From: an uncultured Spirochaetales bacterium
GTDB taxonomy: Bacteria; Spirochaetota; Spirochaetia; Sphaerochaetales; Sphaerochaetaceae
Assembly: GCA_949295125.1 (NCBI GenBank)
Contig: CASFJV010000020.1
Coordinates: forward strand, 1 to 33,903
Direction: 5' to 3'
DNA: 33,903 nt
The position numbers were made by a program, and so were the translations under genes. A model generated the notes under the pieces. The model was not told where the DNA came from. It was given only the letters and a program-made list of their open reading frames with translations, and did no database searches. Position 1 is the stretch's first letter; the number at the start of each line of letters is the position of its first letter. Below, one piece after another: positions 7,077 through 14,949 of the stretch.

Positions 7077-7432
7077 ACACTAACAGGGTTCTTTTCGGTG
7101 CATATCTCAACATGGGATTCCTTGCATCTGTTGCAACCCTTGTCGTATGTGCCCGCCTGAATTCTGCATCCCCAAGTGCAGGTACGAACTATGAGATGGA
7201 TGCTATTGCTTCCTGCTATATCGGAGGAGCCAGTGCATACGGTGAAACAGGTACGGTAAGCGGTGCTGTTATTGGCGCCATTTTCATGAGTGTCCTCAAT
7301 AACGGCATGTCCATTCTTGGAATCGATGCTAACTGGCAGAGGGCAGTGAAAGGCTGCGTGCTCCTTGCCGCTGTTATCTTTGACATCGTAAGCAAGAACA
7401 GGAAGAGCAGGAACAGGAAGGGCAGCAAATAG
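7041..7432 (+). pseudogene. C-terminal remnant of XylH/MmsB-type sugar ABC permease
   Basis: The frame reading NEKAAKLSGVNTNRVLF onward matches the last ~130 residues of ribose/xylose/multiple-sugar permeases of the BPD_transp_2 family. It includes the N-E-x-A-A-x-L-S-G-[IV] motif after the cytoplasmic loop, ARLNSASPSAGTNYEMDAIA, CYIGGASAYGETGTVSGAVIG, and the terminal NNGMSILG and WQRAVKGCVLLAAV segments. The first ~250 residues, and the ATPase and binding-protein genes normally upstream, are missing. The open frame reaches back to an ATG at 6971, but that codon lies inside the promoter and cannot initiate on the transcript. Translation into this frame is unlikely, because the strong ribosome site drives another frame. 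Confidence 0.8.
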
Positions 7433-7439
7433 GAGAGAT

Positions 7440-8468
7440 ATGGCTTTGACGATTAAGGAAATGGCTGCTCTGGCAGGAGTCTCCCGCGGCACCCTTGACA
7501 GGGTCATTCACGGCAGGGGCGGGGTCAGGGCAGAGGTTGTGGAACGTGTGAACAGGATCATAGAGGAATCCGGATATACCCCTAATAAGGCGGGAAGGGC
7601 GCTTGCCATGAACAAGAAAGTGACGAGGATCGGATACCTTCTGCCATCCATTGGGAATCCGTTCTTTGAAAAGCTTGAACATGGAATTGTTGAAGCAGTG
7701 AAAGAACACTCAGGATTCGGAGTCTCCGTAACTGTAAAGCATGTGAAAGGATATGATCCTCTGGTGCATGTAAACGCAATCAGGGAACTGGTGGAAGGGG
7801 GATGCACATATCTTGCCCTCTGCACGGTCGATGTTCCTTACGTCAGGAATTATATCAAGGAGCTGATGGATAGCGGAATAAAGGTGATAACCGTAAACAG
7901 CCCTCTTTCATGTGATTTCCCTCTTTCATATTTCGGATCTGACTATTATTCTGCAGGGCAAACGAGTGCAGGAGTCTTTGCTATGCTCAGTCCTCTTGAT
8001 GTCAAATGCCTGATTGTGACCGGATCATTAAGCCAGAGGGGGCATAATGAAAGGATCAAAGGATTTGAAGACGGGCTTGGAAATCATGGCATCCTATACA
8101 GGAGGATTGCCGTAGTAGAGAGCCTTGACAGCGATGAGATATCGTATGAGAGGACTCTTAAGCAGCTTAGAAAGCATCCGGAAATAAACTGCATTTTCAT
8201 AGTGGCTGCAGGTGTTGAGGGGTGCCTGCGGGCTGTAAAGGAGGAAAAAGCGAAGGAAAAAGGTGTCTATGTCATGAGTTTTGATGACATAGATGCCACT
8301 AAAGAGCTTGTGAAGGAGGGAGCGATAGAATACACAATCTGCCAGGAACCATTCAGGCAGGGCTACAGGTCCCTCTCAGATCTGATACAGTACATCATAG
8401 ACAATGAAGTAGGGATAAATGACTACATTACGAACAATATCATAAAGATTAAGGAGAATATTGACTGA
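7440..8468 (+). CDS. LacI-family transcriptional regulator of the sugar operon
   Basis: A 342-residue repressor with an N-terminal LacI helix-turn-helix (residues 3-26, TIKEMAALAGVSRGTLDRVI), a hinge helix around PNKAGRALA (50-58), and a periplasmic-binding-protein-like effector domain from about residue 63 (RIGYLLPSIGNPFFEKLEHG). It probably senses a sugar. AGGAGA lies 3-8 bases before the ATG. It sits between the truncated permease and the kinase gene, inside the operon whose operator lies at 6995-7027, so autoregulation is likely. The helix-turn-helix has G-T-L-D-R-V where classical LacI has S-T-V-S-R-V. This variant is common in regulators next to monosaccharide transporters. The effector sugar is unknown. 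Confidence 0.9.
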   Translation: MALTIKEMAALAGVSRGTLDRVIHGRGGVRAEVVERVNRIIEESGYTPNKAGRALAMNKKVTRIGYLLPSIGNPFFEKLEHGIVEAVKEHSGFGVSVTVKHVKGYDPLVHVNAIRELVEGGCTYLALCTVDVPYVRNYIKELMDSGIKVITVNSPLSCDFPLSYFGSDYYSAGQTSAGVFAMLSPLDVKCLIVTGSLSQRGHNERIKGFEDGLGNHGILYRRIAVVESLDSDEISYERTLKQLRKHPEINCIFIVAAGVEGCLRAVKEEKAKEKGVYVMSFDDIDATKELVKEGAIEYTICQEPFRQGYRSLSDLIQYIIDNEVGINDYITNNIIKIKENID

Positions 8469-8480
8469 AAGGAGGAGGAC

Positions 8481-9965
8481 GTGAGTCTTTATTTAGGTGT
8501 TGATCTTGGAACTTCAGCTGTGAAAGTCATCTTGGCATCAAGTGACGGGGCAGTATTGAATACAGTTACAAAGGAGTATGAGCTTAAATTCCCTCATCCA
8601 GGCTGGGCGGAGGAAAACCCGGATGACTGGTGGAATATGTCAAAAGAGGGAATAAAAGAGGTAATTCAGGGGTTTGACAGCAGCGATATCAGGGGCCTTG
8701 CGGTAGCCGGTCAGATGCATGGCCTAGTGACACTTGATGAGAATGATAACGTGATCCGTCCTGCAATCCTCTGGAATGATGGAAGGTGCGATAAGGAAAC
8801 TGACTACCTGAACAATGTGATCGGGAAGGAATTCCTTTCAAGGCATTCTGCAAATATAGCATTTGCGGGCTTCACCCTCCCTAAAATCCTATGGATGAGA
8901 AATAACGAGATGGAAGCATTTGGCAGGATAAGGAAGATAATGCTTCCAAAAGACTATATAAACTATAAGCTGACGGGAGAATTTGCAACCGACTATTCAG
9001 ATGCATCTGGAATGCTTCTTCTTGATGTGAAGAACAAGAAATGGTCTGATGAGATGATCGAAATAGCCGGCATCAGCAAAAACATGCTTGCTTCTCTCCA
9101 TGAAAGCTATGACGCAATAGGGAAAATAAGGAAAGAGATTGCAGATGAACTGGGGCTTAGGGACGATGTCATTGTTGCTGCCGGTGCTGGAGACAATGCA
9201 GCAGCTGCAGTAGGAACAGCAACTGTCGGAAATGGAAGATGCAACATAAGCCTTGGCACAAGCGGTACAATATTCATCTCTTCGAAGGATTTTAACATTG
9301 ATAAGTACAATGCCCTTCACAGTTTTGCCCATGCAGATGGAAACTACCATCTTATGGGATGCATGCTTTCGGCAGGTTCTGCAAGCAGGTGGTGGATGCT
9401 TGATATCCTCGGAACCCATGATTATCCGGCAGAGGAGTCACTTATAGCAGAAGAGAAGCTCGGGCAGAACAGGGTGTTCTTCCTTCCATACCTCATGGGA
9501 GAGCGCAGCCCGATAAATGATACTGATGCACGTGGCACATTCACCGGCATAAGCATGGATACAAGTAAGGCTGATCTGACTCAGAGCGTGCTTGAGGGTG
9601 TTGCTTTTGCATTCCGTGACAGCTTTGAAGTTGCCAGGTCCCTTGGTATTGATATCCAGAAGAGCACTGTATGCGGGGGAGGAAGCAGAAGTCCGCTATG
9701 GCGCAAGATCATAGCCAATGTGCTTGGAATTCCGCTTGAAATCCTTGAGACCGAGCAGGGGCCGGGGTATGGAGCCTCTATCCTTGCAATGGTTGCCGAT
9801 GGCAAGTATAAATCGGTTGAGCAGGCATCTGCTCATCTGGTGAAGATCAGGAAAGTAGAATATCCTGATTCAAAGCTTGTGAAAGCATATGACCAGAAGT
9901 ATGCAGAATTCAGGGAGATCTATCCGGCTATGAAGGATCTGTTCAAGAAACTGGGAGGAAAATAA
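8481..9965 (+). CDS. xylB: xylulokinase-like FGGY carbohydrate kinase
   Basis: ATP-dependent sugar kinase of 494 residues, the usual XylB length. The N-terminal phosphate-1 motif is VDLGTSAVK (7-15). SGQMHGLV-type sequence appears as AGQMHGLVTLD, followed by AILWNDGRCD, LPKDYINYKLTG and DYSDASGMLLLDV, all closely matching bacterial xylulokinases. The C-terminal half has AAGAGDNAAAAVG, SLGTSGTIF and the FGGY-family GGGSRSPLW motif. The start is GTG at 8481 with a GGAGG ribosome site 6-11 bases upstream. Because the partner isomerase is fucose-isomerase-like rather than XylA, the true substrate may be another ketose such as L-fuculose, D-ribulose or a rare sugar. It lies in the sugar operon between lacI and the DUF4867 gene. 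Confidence 0.88.
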   Translation: MSLYLGVDLGTSAVKVILASSDGAVLNTVTKEYELKFPHPGWAEENPDDWWNMSKEGIKEVIQGFDSSDIRGLAVAGQMHGLVTLDENDNVIRPAILWNDGRCDKETDYLNNVIGKEFLSRHSANIAFAGFTLPKILWMRNNEMEAFGRIRKIMLPKDYINYKLTGEFATDYSDASGMLLLDVKNKKWSDEMIEIAGISKNMLASLHESYDAIGKIRKEIADELGLRDDVIVAAGAGDNAAAAVGTATVGNGRCNISLGTSGTIFISSKDFNIDKYNALHSFAHADGNYHLMGCMLSAGSASRWWMLDILGTHDYPAEESLIAEEKLGQNRVFFLPYLMGERSPINDTDARGTFTGISMDTSKADLTQSVLEGVAFAFRDSFEVARSLGIDIQKSTVCGGGSRSPLWRKIIANVLGIPLEILETEQGPGYGASILAMVADGKYKSVEQASAHLVKIRKVEYPDSKLVKAYDQKYAEFREIYPAMKDLFKKLGGK

Positions 9966-9966
9966 G

Positions 9967-10599
9967 ATGGAAATAAAGAGCGTTTTTGACAAATCATTCG
10001 CACCATATGGAGCGGTACTGGACTATCTGGACACAAAGACTCTGCTTGAGCGTGTTGACAAGATAGAATACAGGGACGGAGTAAGCTATGAGCCATCAAT
10101 TGCATCGCTGGAACAGGATCCTGTCTTTGAATGCCTCAGGGACAGCACATTTGGCGGCATGCCAATTGAAATAGGGCTATGCTGGGGGCATAATACAAGG
10201 CTCAACTGCCTTGAATACCACAGGGACAGCGAGATTAACATCGGGCTTGGCGATTTCATCCTCCTCCTGGCAAAGAAGGAGAATATCATTGATGGAAAAC
10301 TGGATACTTCCACAGTTGAAGCATTCAGGGTTCCAGGCGGCATTGCTGTTGAGGTCTATGCAACCAGCCTTCACTATGCCCCATGCAGTGCAAAGAAGAA
10401 TGAGGGATTCAAAGTGGCAATAGTTCTTCCAAGGGGAACTAATGAAAAGAGGCCGGAGACTCCGGTACGCTGCTATGAAGACAGCCTTATGACAGCAAGA
10501 AACAAATGGCTTCTAGCCCATAGTGAGAGCACGGAAGCTGAAAATGGTGCAGTTGTGGCCCTTACGGGAGATAACATAGATATTGAAAATCTGATATAA
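9967..10599 (+). CDS. DUF4867 family protein of sugar operon
   Basis: A 210-residue soluble protein with no signal peptide or membrane segments. Its pattern (SVFDKSFAPYGAVL at 5-18, WGHNTRLNCLEYHRDSEINIG and PGGIAVEVYATSLHYAP) matches the DUF4867 family, which I know from Firmicute and spirochaete sugar loci beside fucose-isomerase-like genes. The conserved E-Y-H and L-H-Y-A-P blocks with central glycines suggest a cupin-like metal site (His-Glu rich), which would fit a mutarotase or isomerase accessory role, but no reaction is established. A GGAGG site precedes its ATG, and it begins one base after the kinase stop codon. Confidence 0.72.
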   Translation: MEIKSVFDKSFAPYGAVLDYLDTKTLLERVDKIEYRDGVSYEPSIASLEQDPVFECLRDSTFGGMPIEIGLCWGHNTRLNCLEYHRDSEINIGLGDFILLLAKKENIIDGKLDTSTVEAFRVPGGIAVEVYATSLHYAPCSAKKNEGFKVAIVLPRGTNEKRPETPVRCYEDSLMTARNKWLLAHSESTEAENGAVVALTGDNIDIENLI

Positions 10600-10616
10600 A
10601 ACAATTGGAGGAAAAG

Positions 10617-12089
10617 ATGAAGAATATTCCAGAGATTAAACTAGGTCTCATTGCAGTAAGCAGGGGATGCTTTCCAAAAGAGCTTTCTGAAAGGAGGCGG
10701 GACGCAATCAAGAAAGCCTATAAGGGTGACATCTATGCATCGGGCATTATCGTAACTACAGAGCAGGATGCACTTGCCGCTGTTGAGGATGTAAAGAAGA
10801 ATGGAGTGGACTCACTTATCGTGTTCCTGGGAAACTTTGGCCCGGAGACACCGGAGACACTTATCAGTGAATACTTTGACGGTCCTATCATGTATGTGGC
10901 CGCAGCCGAAGGGGATGGAGATCTCTTTGATGGAAGGGGTGATGCATACTGCGGTCTTCTCAACTGTTCATATAACCTGGGACTCAGGGGAAAGAGAGCT
11001 TATATCCCCGAGCATCCAGTTGGAAGGGCAGAGGATCTGGCAAAGAGGATTGAGGAGTTTGTTCCTGTAGCAACAGCAATCGTAGGGCTTAAGAACCTGA
11101 AGGTAATCGCATTCGGCCCACGCCCAGATGATTTCCTTGCCTGCAACGCACCTATCAAGGCATTGTATGACCTTGGTGTTGCAGTAGAGGAAAACAGTGA
11201 ACTTGATCTCCTTGTTGCTTACAACAAGCATGCAGGGGATGAGAGGATAGATGCAAAGGTAAAGGAAATGGAAGCAGAACTCGGGCCGGGAAACAGGTAT
11301 GCTGGAATTCTTCCACGCCTTGCCCAGTATGAGCTTACACTCCTTGATTGGGCCAAAGAGCATAAGGGAAACAGGAAGTACGTGGCATTTGCCAACAAAT
11401 GCTGGCCAGCCTTCCAGACTGAGTTCAAGTTCGTACCATGCTATGTGAACAGCCGCCTTACGCAGATGGGAATACCAGTGTCCTGTGAAGTGGATATATA
11501 TGGAGCACTCTCAGAGTATATCGGACTCTGTGTCTCAGGCTCTCCAGTCACTCTTCTTGATATCAACAACACAGTTCCTCAGAGCATCTATGACAAGGCT
11601 ATCAAGGGAAAATATGACTGCCGCCTTGAAGAAGTGTTCATGGGCTTCCACTGTGGAAATACATCATGTAGCCTCCTGAAGAATCCTCATATGGGCTATC
11701 AGCTCATAATGAAGAGGGACCTCGAGCCAGAGCTCAAGGAACCAGATATCACAAGAGGAACGATGGAAGGCAATATCAAGGCTGGAGATATCACATTCTT
11801 CCGCCTGCAGAGCGGTGCTGATACAAGCCTCAAGGCATATGTTGCTGAGGGCGATGTCCTCGATGTTGACTGCGAGAGTTTCGGATCCATCGGAGTATTC
11901 AGGATTGCCGAGATGGACCGCTTCTACCGCCATGTGCTTGTTGAGAAGCAGTACCCGCATCATGGTGCTGTGGCTTTCGGACACTATGGAAAGGCACTCT
12001 TCTCAGTATTCAGGTATCTTGGGCTTGCAGATATCTCATATAACCAGCCAAAGAGCCTGCCATATAAGAGCGAGAATCCTTTTGCTTAA
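10617..12089 (+). CDS. L-fucose/L-arabinose isomerase family protein
   Basis: Predicted Mn2+-dependent aldose-ketose isomerase of 490 residues with the FucI/AraA fold. The metal ligands of the family appear as Glu291 in CEVDIYGALSEY, Asp315 in TLLDINN and a His at 448-449 in QYPHHG. The N-terminal Rossmann-like part contains a VFLGNFGPE segment. I place the start at the ATG at 10617, five bases after GGAGG (10607-10611). A longer frame opening with TTG at 10605 would put the ribosome site inside the gene. It is the last gene of the operon, before a good terminator. With a XylB-like kinase it would complete aldose to ketose to ketose-phosphate conversion. Substrate unknown: fucose, D-arabinose, or another 6-deoxy or rare sugar are all possible. 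Confidence 0.82.
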   Translation: MKNIPEIKLGLIAVSRGCFPKELSERRRDAIKKAYKGDIYASGIIVTTEQDALAAVEDVKKNGVDSLIVFLGNFGPETPETLISEYFDGPIMYVAAAEGDGDLFDGRGDAYCGLLNCSYNLGLRGKRAYIPEHPVGRAEDLAKRIEEFVPVATAIVGLKNLKVIAFGPRPDDFLACNAPIKALYDLGVAVEENSELDLLVAYNKHAGDERIDAKVKEMEAELGPGNRYAGILPRLAQYELTLLDWAKEHKGNRKYVAFANKCWPAFQTEFKFVPCYVNSRLTQMGIPVSCEVDIYGALSEYIGLCVSGSPVTLLDINNTVPQSIYDKAIKGKYDCRLEEVFMGFHCGNTSCSLLKNPHMGYQLIMKRDLEPELKEPDITRGTMEGNIKAGDITFFRLQSGADTSLKAYVAEGDVLDVDCESFGSIGVFRIAEMDRFYRHVLVEKQYPHHGAVAFGHYGKALFSVFRYLGLADISYNQPKSLPYKSENPFA

Positions 12090-12108
12090 GTATAGCAATG
12101 CATAACGG

Positions 12109-12143
12109 AAGGCACTCATGCAGAAATGCCTGGGTGCTTTTAA
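12109..12143 (+). terminator. Rho-independent terminator of the sugar operon
   Basis: AAGGCACTCATGC pairs with GCCTGGGTGCTTTT around a short AGAAAT loop, with one internal mismatch and G-T pairs. The stem runs into TTTTAATTT. It begins 20 bases after the isomerase-like stop codon. Confidence 0.7.
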
Positions 12144-12224
12144 TTTGCCTTAATGATGAAATTGGAGAAACGGCATTTGCCACTTCATTCATCTGTGTTT
12201 TTTTCAGAGAGAGGACTTTTTACT

Positions 12225-12968
12225 GTGCTTATTCCCGGTTTAGTATCTGTAACTTTTAAAAAAATGAAAGCGGATAATGTTGTAAAGCTTGCAGAAAAGG
12301 CAGGATTGAAGGCTATTGAGTGGAGTGAGCATCATCACATCAGGCCTGGAGATGCTAAGGAGGCAATGCGAATAGCATCCATAATGGAAGATTGCAACCT
12401 GGAAGTTGCATCCTATGGCTCTTACTTCAGGCTCTCTTCAGGCATGGATATAATTCCAAGCCTTGACACTGCTGAAGCGCTTGGCGCCAGGACTGTGAGA
12501 ATCTGGGGTGGATCAAAACCCTCTAGAAAGATGACAGATAGAGAGAGGCTCCTGATGGCTGATGAGGCCCTTAGAGCTGCAGATGCAGCATCAGGGTATG
12601 GAATGACACTTGCCCTGGAATGGCACCGTGATACGGTAACCGATACGAATGAGTCTGCAATAGGTTTTCTCAACATGGTGGGCCACCCAAATCTCAAGTC
12701 TTTCTGGCAGCCAACTCCGGGGCTTTCCATGAAAGAGAGGATAGAAGGCCTTAACCTGCTTGGGGAGAGGCTGGTGAATATCCACACATATTACTGGCAA
12801 GGGGAAGATCGCCTTCCCCTGAAGGATGGGGAAAAATACTGGAAAGAATATCTTGAGCATATAAGAGGCGACCATTACATGCTCCTTGAATTCGTTAAAG
12901 ATGATTCTGTTTCCCAATTCATGGAGGACTCTGCAACCCTTAAGGAATGGACTTCTTCCATGAATTGA
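12225..12968 (+). CDS. sugar phosphate isomerase/epimerase, xylose isomerase-like TIM barrel
   Basis: A 247-residue AP-endonuclease-2/xylose-isomerase-like barrel. Visible blocks are PGLVSVTFKKM (4-14), GLKAIEWSEHHH, ARTVRIWGGSKPS, LALEWHRDTVTDT and NIHTYYWQ, which carry the acidic and His residues used for metal binding in this superfamily. The start is most likely GTG at 12225, because GAGAGGA lies about 10 bases upstream and the family opens with PGLVSVTF. The ATG at 12153 adds a non-homologous stretch. It stands alone after the sugar-operon terminator and converges with the methyltransferase gene, leaving only 8 bases between stop codons. It may serve the neighbouring sugar pathway, but no substrate can be named. 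Confidence 0.8.
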   Translation: MLIPGLVSVTFKKMKADNVVKLAEKAGLKAIEWSEHHHIRPGDAKEAMRIASIMEDCNLEVASYGSYFRLSSGMDIIPSLDTAEALGARTVRIWGGSKPSRKMTDRERLLMADEALRAADAASGYGMTLALEWHRDTVTDTNESAIGFLNMVGHPNLKSFWQPTPGLSMKERIEGLNLLGERLVNIHTYYWQGEDRLPLKDGEKYWKEYLEHIRGDHYMLLEFVKDDSVSQFMEDSATLKEWTSSMN

Positions 12969-12976
12969 AGAAAAAC

Positions 12977-13717
12977 TTATTTTACGGCTCTTACTGCTAT
13001 GAAAGACGGGATATTGAGTTCATATAGGAGGCCATAGCCGTTTGTGTCTTCATAGAGATCCGTAAGTGAAAACCCTGCTTTTAAGAGGCCTCCAATCTGT
13101 TCTGTGATGCTATGGGAGAACTGCATTCCATCCTCTTCCCTGAATAGTTCCGGATTCTCAAGCGGATTGAATGGAAGGCTCTGGACGATCCTTGATTCAT
13201 CATTTACATCTGTAATGTAGTTTATCCCGTTTTCAAAGGCAGCCAGCAGTATGCCGCCTTTCTTCAGGATCCTGAAACACTCTTTCAGAAGCGGTTCGAC
13301 TTTTTCTATGTAGCATAGCGATGCCGGATTGAATATGATATCAAACTCATTGTCTCTGAAGGGTAGTGGCTTTGACATATCAGCCTTGATGATATCAGCA
13401 ACATAACCTTCCCGCTCTGCAACTGCCTTTTCCGATTCAAGCTGCTTATCCGTATAATCAAGAACCGTGCACCTGGCTCCTGCTGCAGTGAATATAGGTA
13501 TCTGCTGCCCGCCTCCGGATGCAAGGCCGAGAAGGCGCTTTCCTCTAAGATTTCCAAACCATTCATGAGGAACTGGCACTGTCGGGGTAAGAAGGACATC
13601 CCAGTTTCCATTTAAAGCCTTTTCATATTCCTCATGGCTTATTGGGATTCCCCACTTCCAGTTTTCCTCTTCTATCCATTTTGTAATTGTCTTTGCATTA
13701 ATATCCTGGTAATTCAT
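12977..13717 (-). CDS. class I SAM-dependent methyltransferase
   Basis: A 246-residue cytosolic methyltransferase. Motif I is LLGLASGGGQQIP with the acidic residue at TVLDYTD after it. The later motifs are ADMSKPLPFRDNEFDII, with NPASLCYIE in the motif IV region, and FRILKKGGILLAAFENG for the post-motif. The target molecule cannot be inferred. The N-terminal stretch TKWIEEENWKWGIPISHEEY is typical of a group of uncharacterised methyltransferases in gut bacteria. I prefer the ATG at 13717 over 13765. Neither has a strong ribosome site, so the start is uncertain. It is a single gene facing the epimerase-like gene. Confidence 0.82.
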   Translation of the reverse strand: MNYQDINAKTITKWIEEENWKWGIPISHEEYEKALNGNWDVLLTPTVPVPHEWFGNLRGKRLLGLASGGGQQIPIFTAAGARCTVLDYTDKQLESEKAVAEREGYVADIIKADMSKPLPFRDNEFDIIFNPASLCYIEKVEPLLKECFRILKKGGILLAAFENGINYITDVNDESRIVQSLPFNPLENPELFREEDGMQFSHSITEQIGGLLKAGFSLTDLYEDTNGYGLLYELNIPSFIAVRAVK

Positions 13718-13881
13718 GCCAATATGATACATATAGAGTGCTGTTAACAGGAATACCTTCTGCAAAATAGCTGCAGCCTCAGATGGAATTGAATGGTTTT
13801 GAGCTGCCAGAAAGTGGTATCATGCTCTAGTGTCCGTGCATGAAATTAGCAGAAATCCGGATTGAAGGGAAAATGGCATTA

Positions 13882-14772
13882 TCAGCGTCTAATGTTTGCA
13901 GTATAGACGCCAATGAGGATAAGGATGGAGCCGGTTATCTGCATAAGAGTGAAAGGCTCATTCAGCATCAGAACGCCTCCCAGGATGGAAACTGCGGTTG
14001 TAATCCCGATAAAAGTTGAAGAACGGTTGACTCCTATCCTTGCAATAGCGGCATTTGACAGGAAGAAAGCAACAGATGAGCATCCTATGCCCTGATAGAG
14101 TACGGCAATAAGGAATCCCATATCCTTGAATGGCAAAGTAATGAGTTCTGATAATCTGCCTTCCCTCAACGATTCTATAACAGCCAGGGCAGGGAATACT
14201 ATTGCTCCCAGAAGCATCATGAAGAATGTCTTCTCCATTTCCGAGGAGTCATTGCCTTTTTCAGAAAATACGCTGTAGAGGGCATAAGAGATTACAGCAA
14301 GAAACAGTGCAAAATAGCCTGATATTGAAAAGCTTGCAGAAAAACCAGATGCAAATACAGTGAAGAGAACACCAATAAGGGTAATTAATATACCGATTAC
14401 TTCTGTTTTCCCTGGCTTTGACTTAAGGAAAACAGCAGATGCAATAATTGAGAAGACCGGGATGCTTGCAAGCAGTGCGCCGCTTTCAGAAGCAGTCAAT
14501 GCCCTGATCCCATATGTTTCTGCTATGAAATAAATCAACGGATTGAAAAGGGCAATCTTCAGCAAGTTCCCTGCTTTTTCCTTTGTAATCTCAATTCGGA
14601 CTGCTTTTGCAAAAACCAGAGCGATCATGAAAGCAAAGGCAGTAATGAAACGCCATGAAAGGAGAGAGAGTGCGCTTACCCTGGCTGTAATATCTTTTGT
14701 AAAAACATAGCTTAGGCCGAAAAGCATTTCACAAAGGAAGGCGCATATGCATCCTGAAACTCTTTTATCCAT
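13882..14772 (-). CDS. EamA/DMT-family permease
   Basis: A 296-residue inner-membrane protein with about ten hydrophobic segments in two repeats of five, the layout of drug/metabolite transporters. The first repeat starts CAFLCEMLFGLSYVFTKDIT, and the second ends SILGGVLMLNEPFTLMQITG, with the N-E-P motif typical of EamA proteins. Members export amino acids, nucleosides or other metabolites. No specificity is readable here. It is monocistronic, with 164 bases to the methyltransferase start downstream. The intervening bases 13718-13881 hold no feature I can support. Confidence 0.88.
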   Translation of the reverse strand: MDKRVSGCICAFLCEMLFGLSYVFTKDITARVSALSLLSWRFITAFAFMIALVFAKAVRIEITKEKAGNLLKIALFNPLIYFIAETYGIRALTASESGALLASIPVFSIIASAVFLKSKPGKTEVIGILITLIGVLFTVFASGFSASFSISGYFALFLAVISYALYSVFSEKGNDSSEMEKTFFMMLLGAIVFPALAVIESLREGRLSELITLPFKDMGFLIAVLYQGIGCSSVAFFLSNAAIARIGVNRSSTFIGITTAVSILGGVLMLNEPFTLMQITGSILILIGVYTANIRR

Positions 14773-14872
14773 GCAGAAGAATATCGCACAAAGATGGAAA
14801 TATTTAAAGTTGCTGTATGCCTGAACAGTCAGAATTAGAGATGAAGGAATGAATGCTGTGTATTATAAAGCC

Positions 14873-14916
14873 ATGCAGATCCTTTTTTGCTTTAATGCAT
14901 AAAAGAGGATCTGCAT
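14873..14916 (-). terminator. long hairpin closing the peptide operon
   Basis: ATGCAGATCCTTTTTT (14873-14888) and AAAAGAGGATCTGCAT (14901-14916) form a 16-bp stem with a single G-T pair and a 12-base loop. It lies 33 bases beyond the stop codon of the DegT-like gene. In the minus direction the bases after the stem are only weakly T-rich, so termination may be partly Rho dependent. It may work in both directions. The rest of 14773-14949 shows no gene. Confidence 0.55.
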
Positions 14917-14949
14917 ACTGCTCTCCATATGAGCAGGAAAAGCCGTTTT

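Noticed and set aside
6971..7432. A 153-codon open frame that looks like a complete small permease gene.
   Set aside because: Its ATG lies before the -10 box is even completed, upstream of the predicted transcription start. Family similarity begins only near 7045, so it is the tail of a truncated permease.
10605..10616. TTG start for the isomerase-like gene.
   Set aside because: It would place the GGAGG site inside the coding region. The ATG at 10617 is correctly spaced from it.
12139..12153. TTTGCCTTAAT near the sugar-operon terminator, similar to the peptide-locus motif.
   Set aside because: Only 11 of 15 bases match, it overlaps the terminator tail, and it is not placed before a peptide gene. 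Likely chance in AT-rich DNA.
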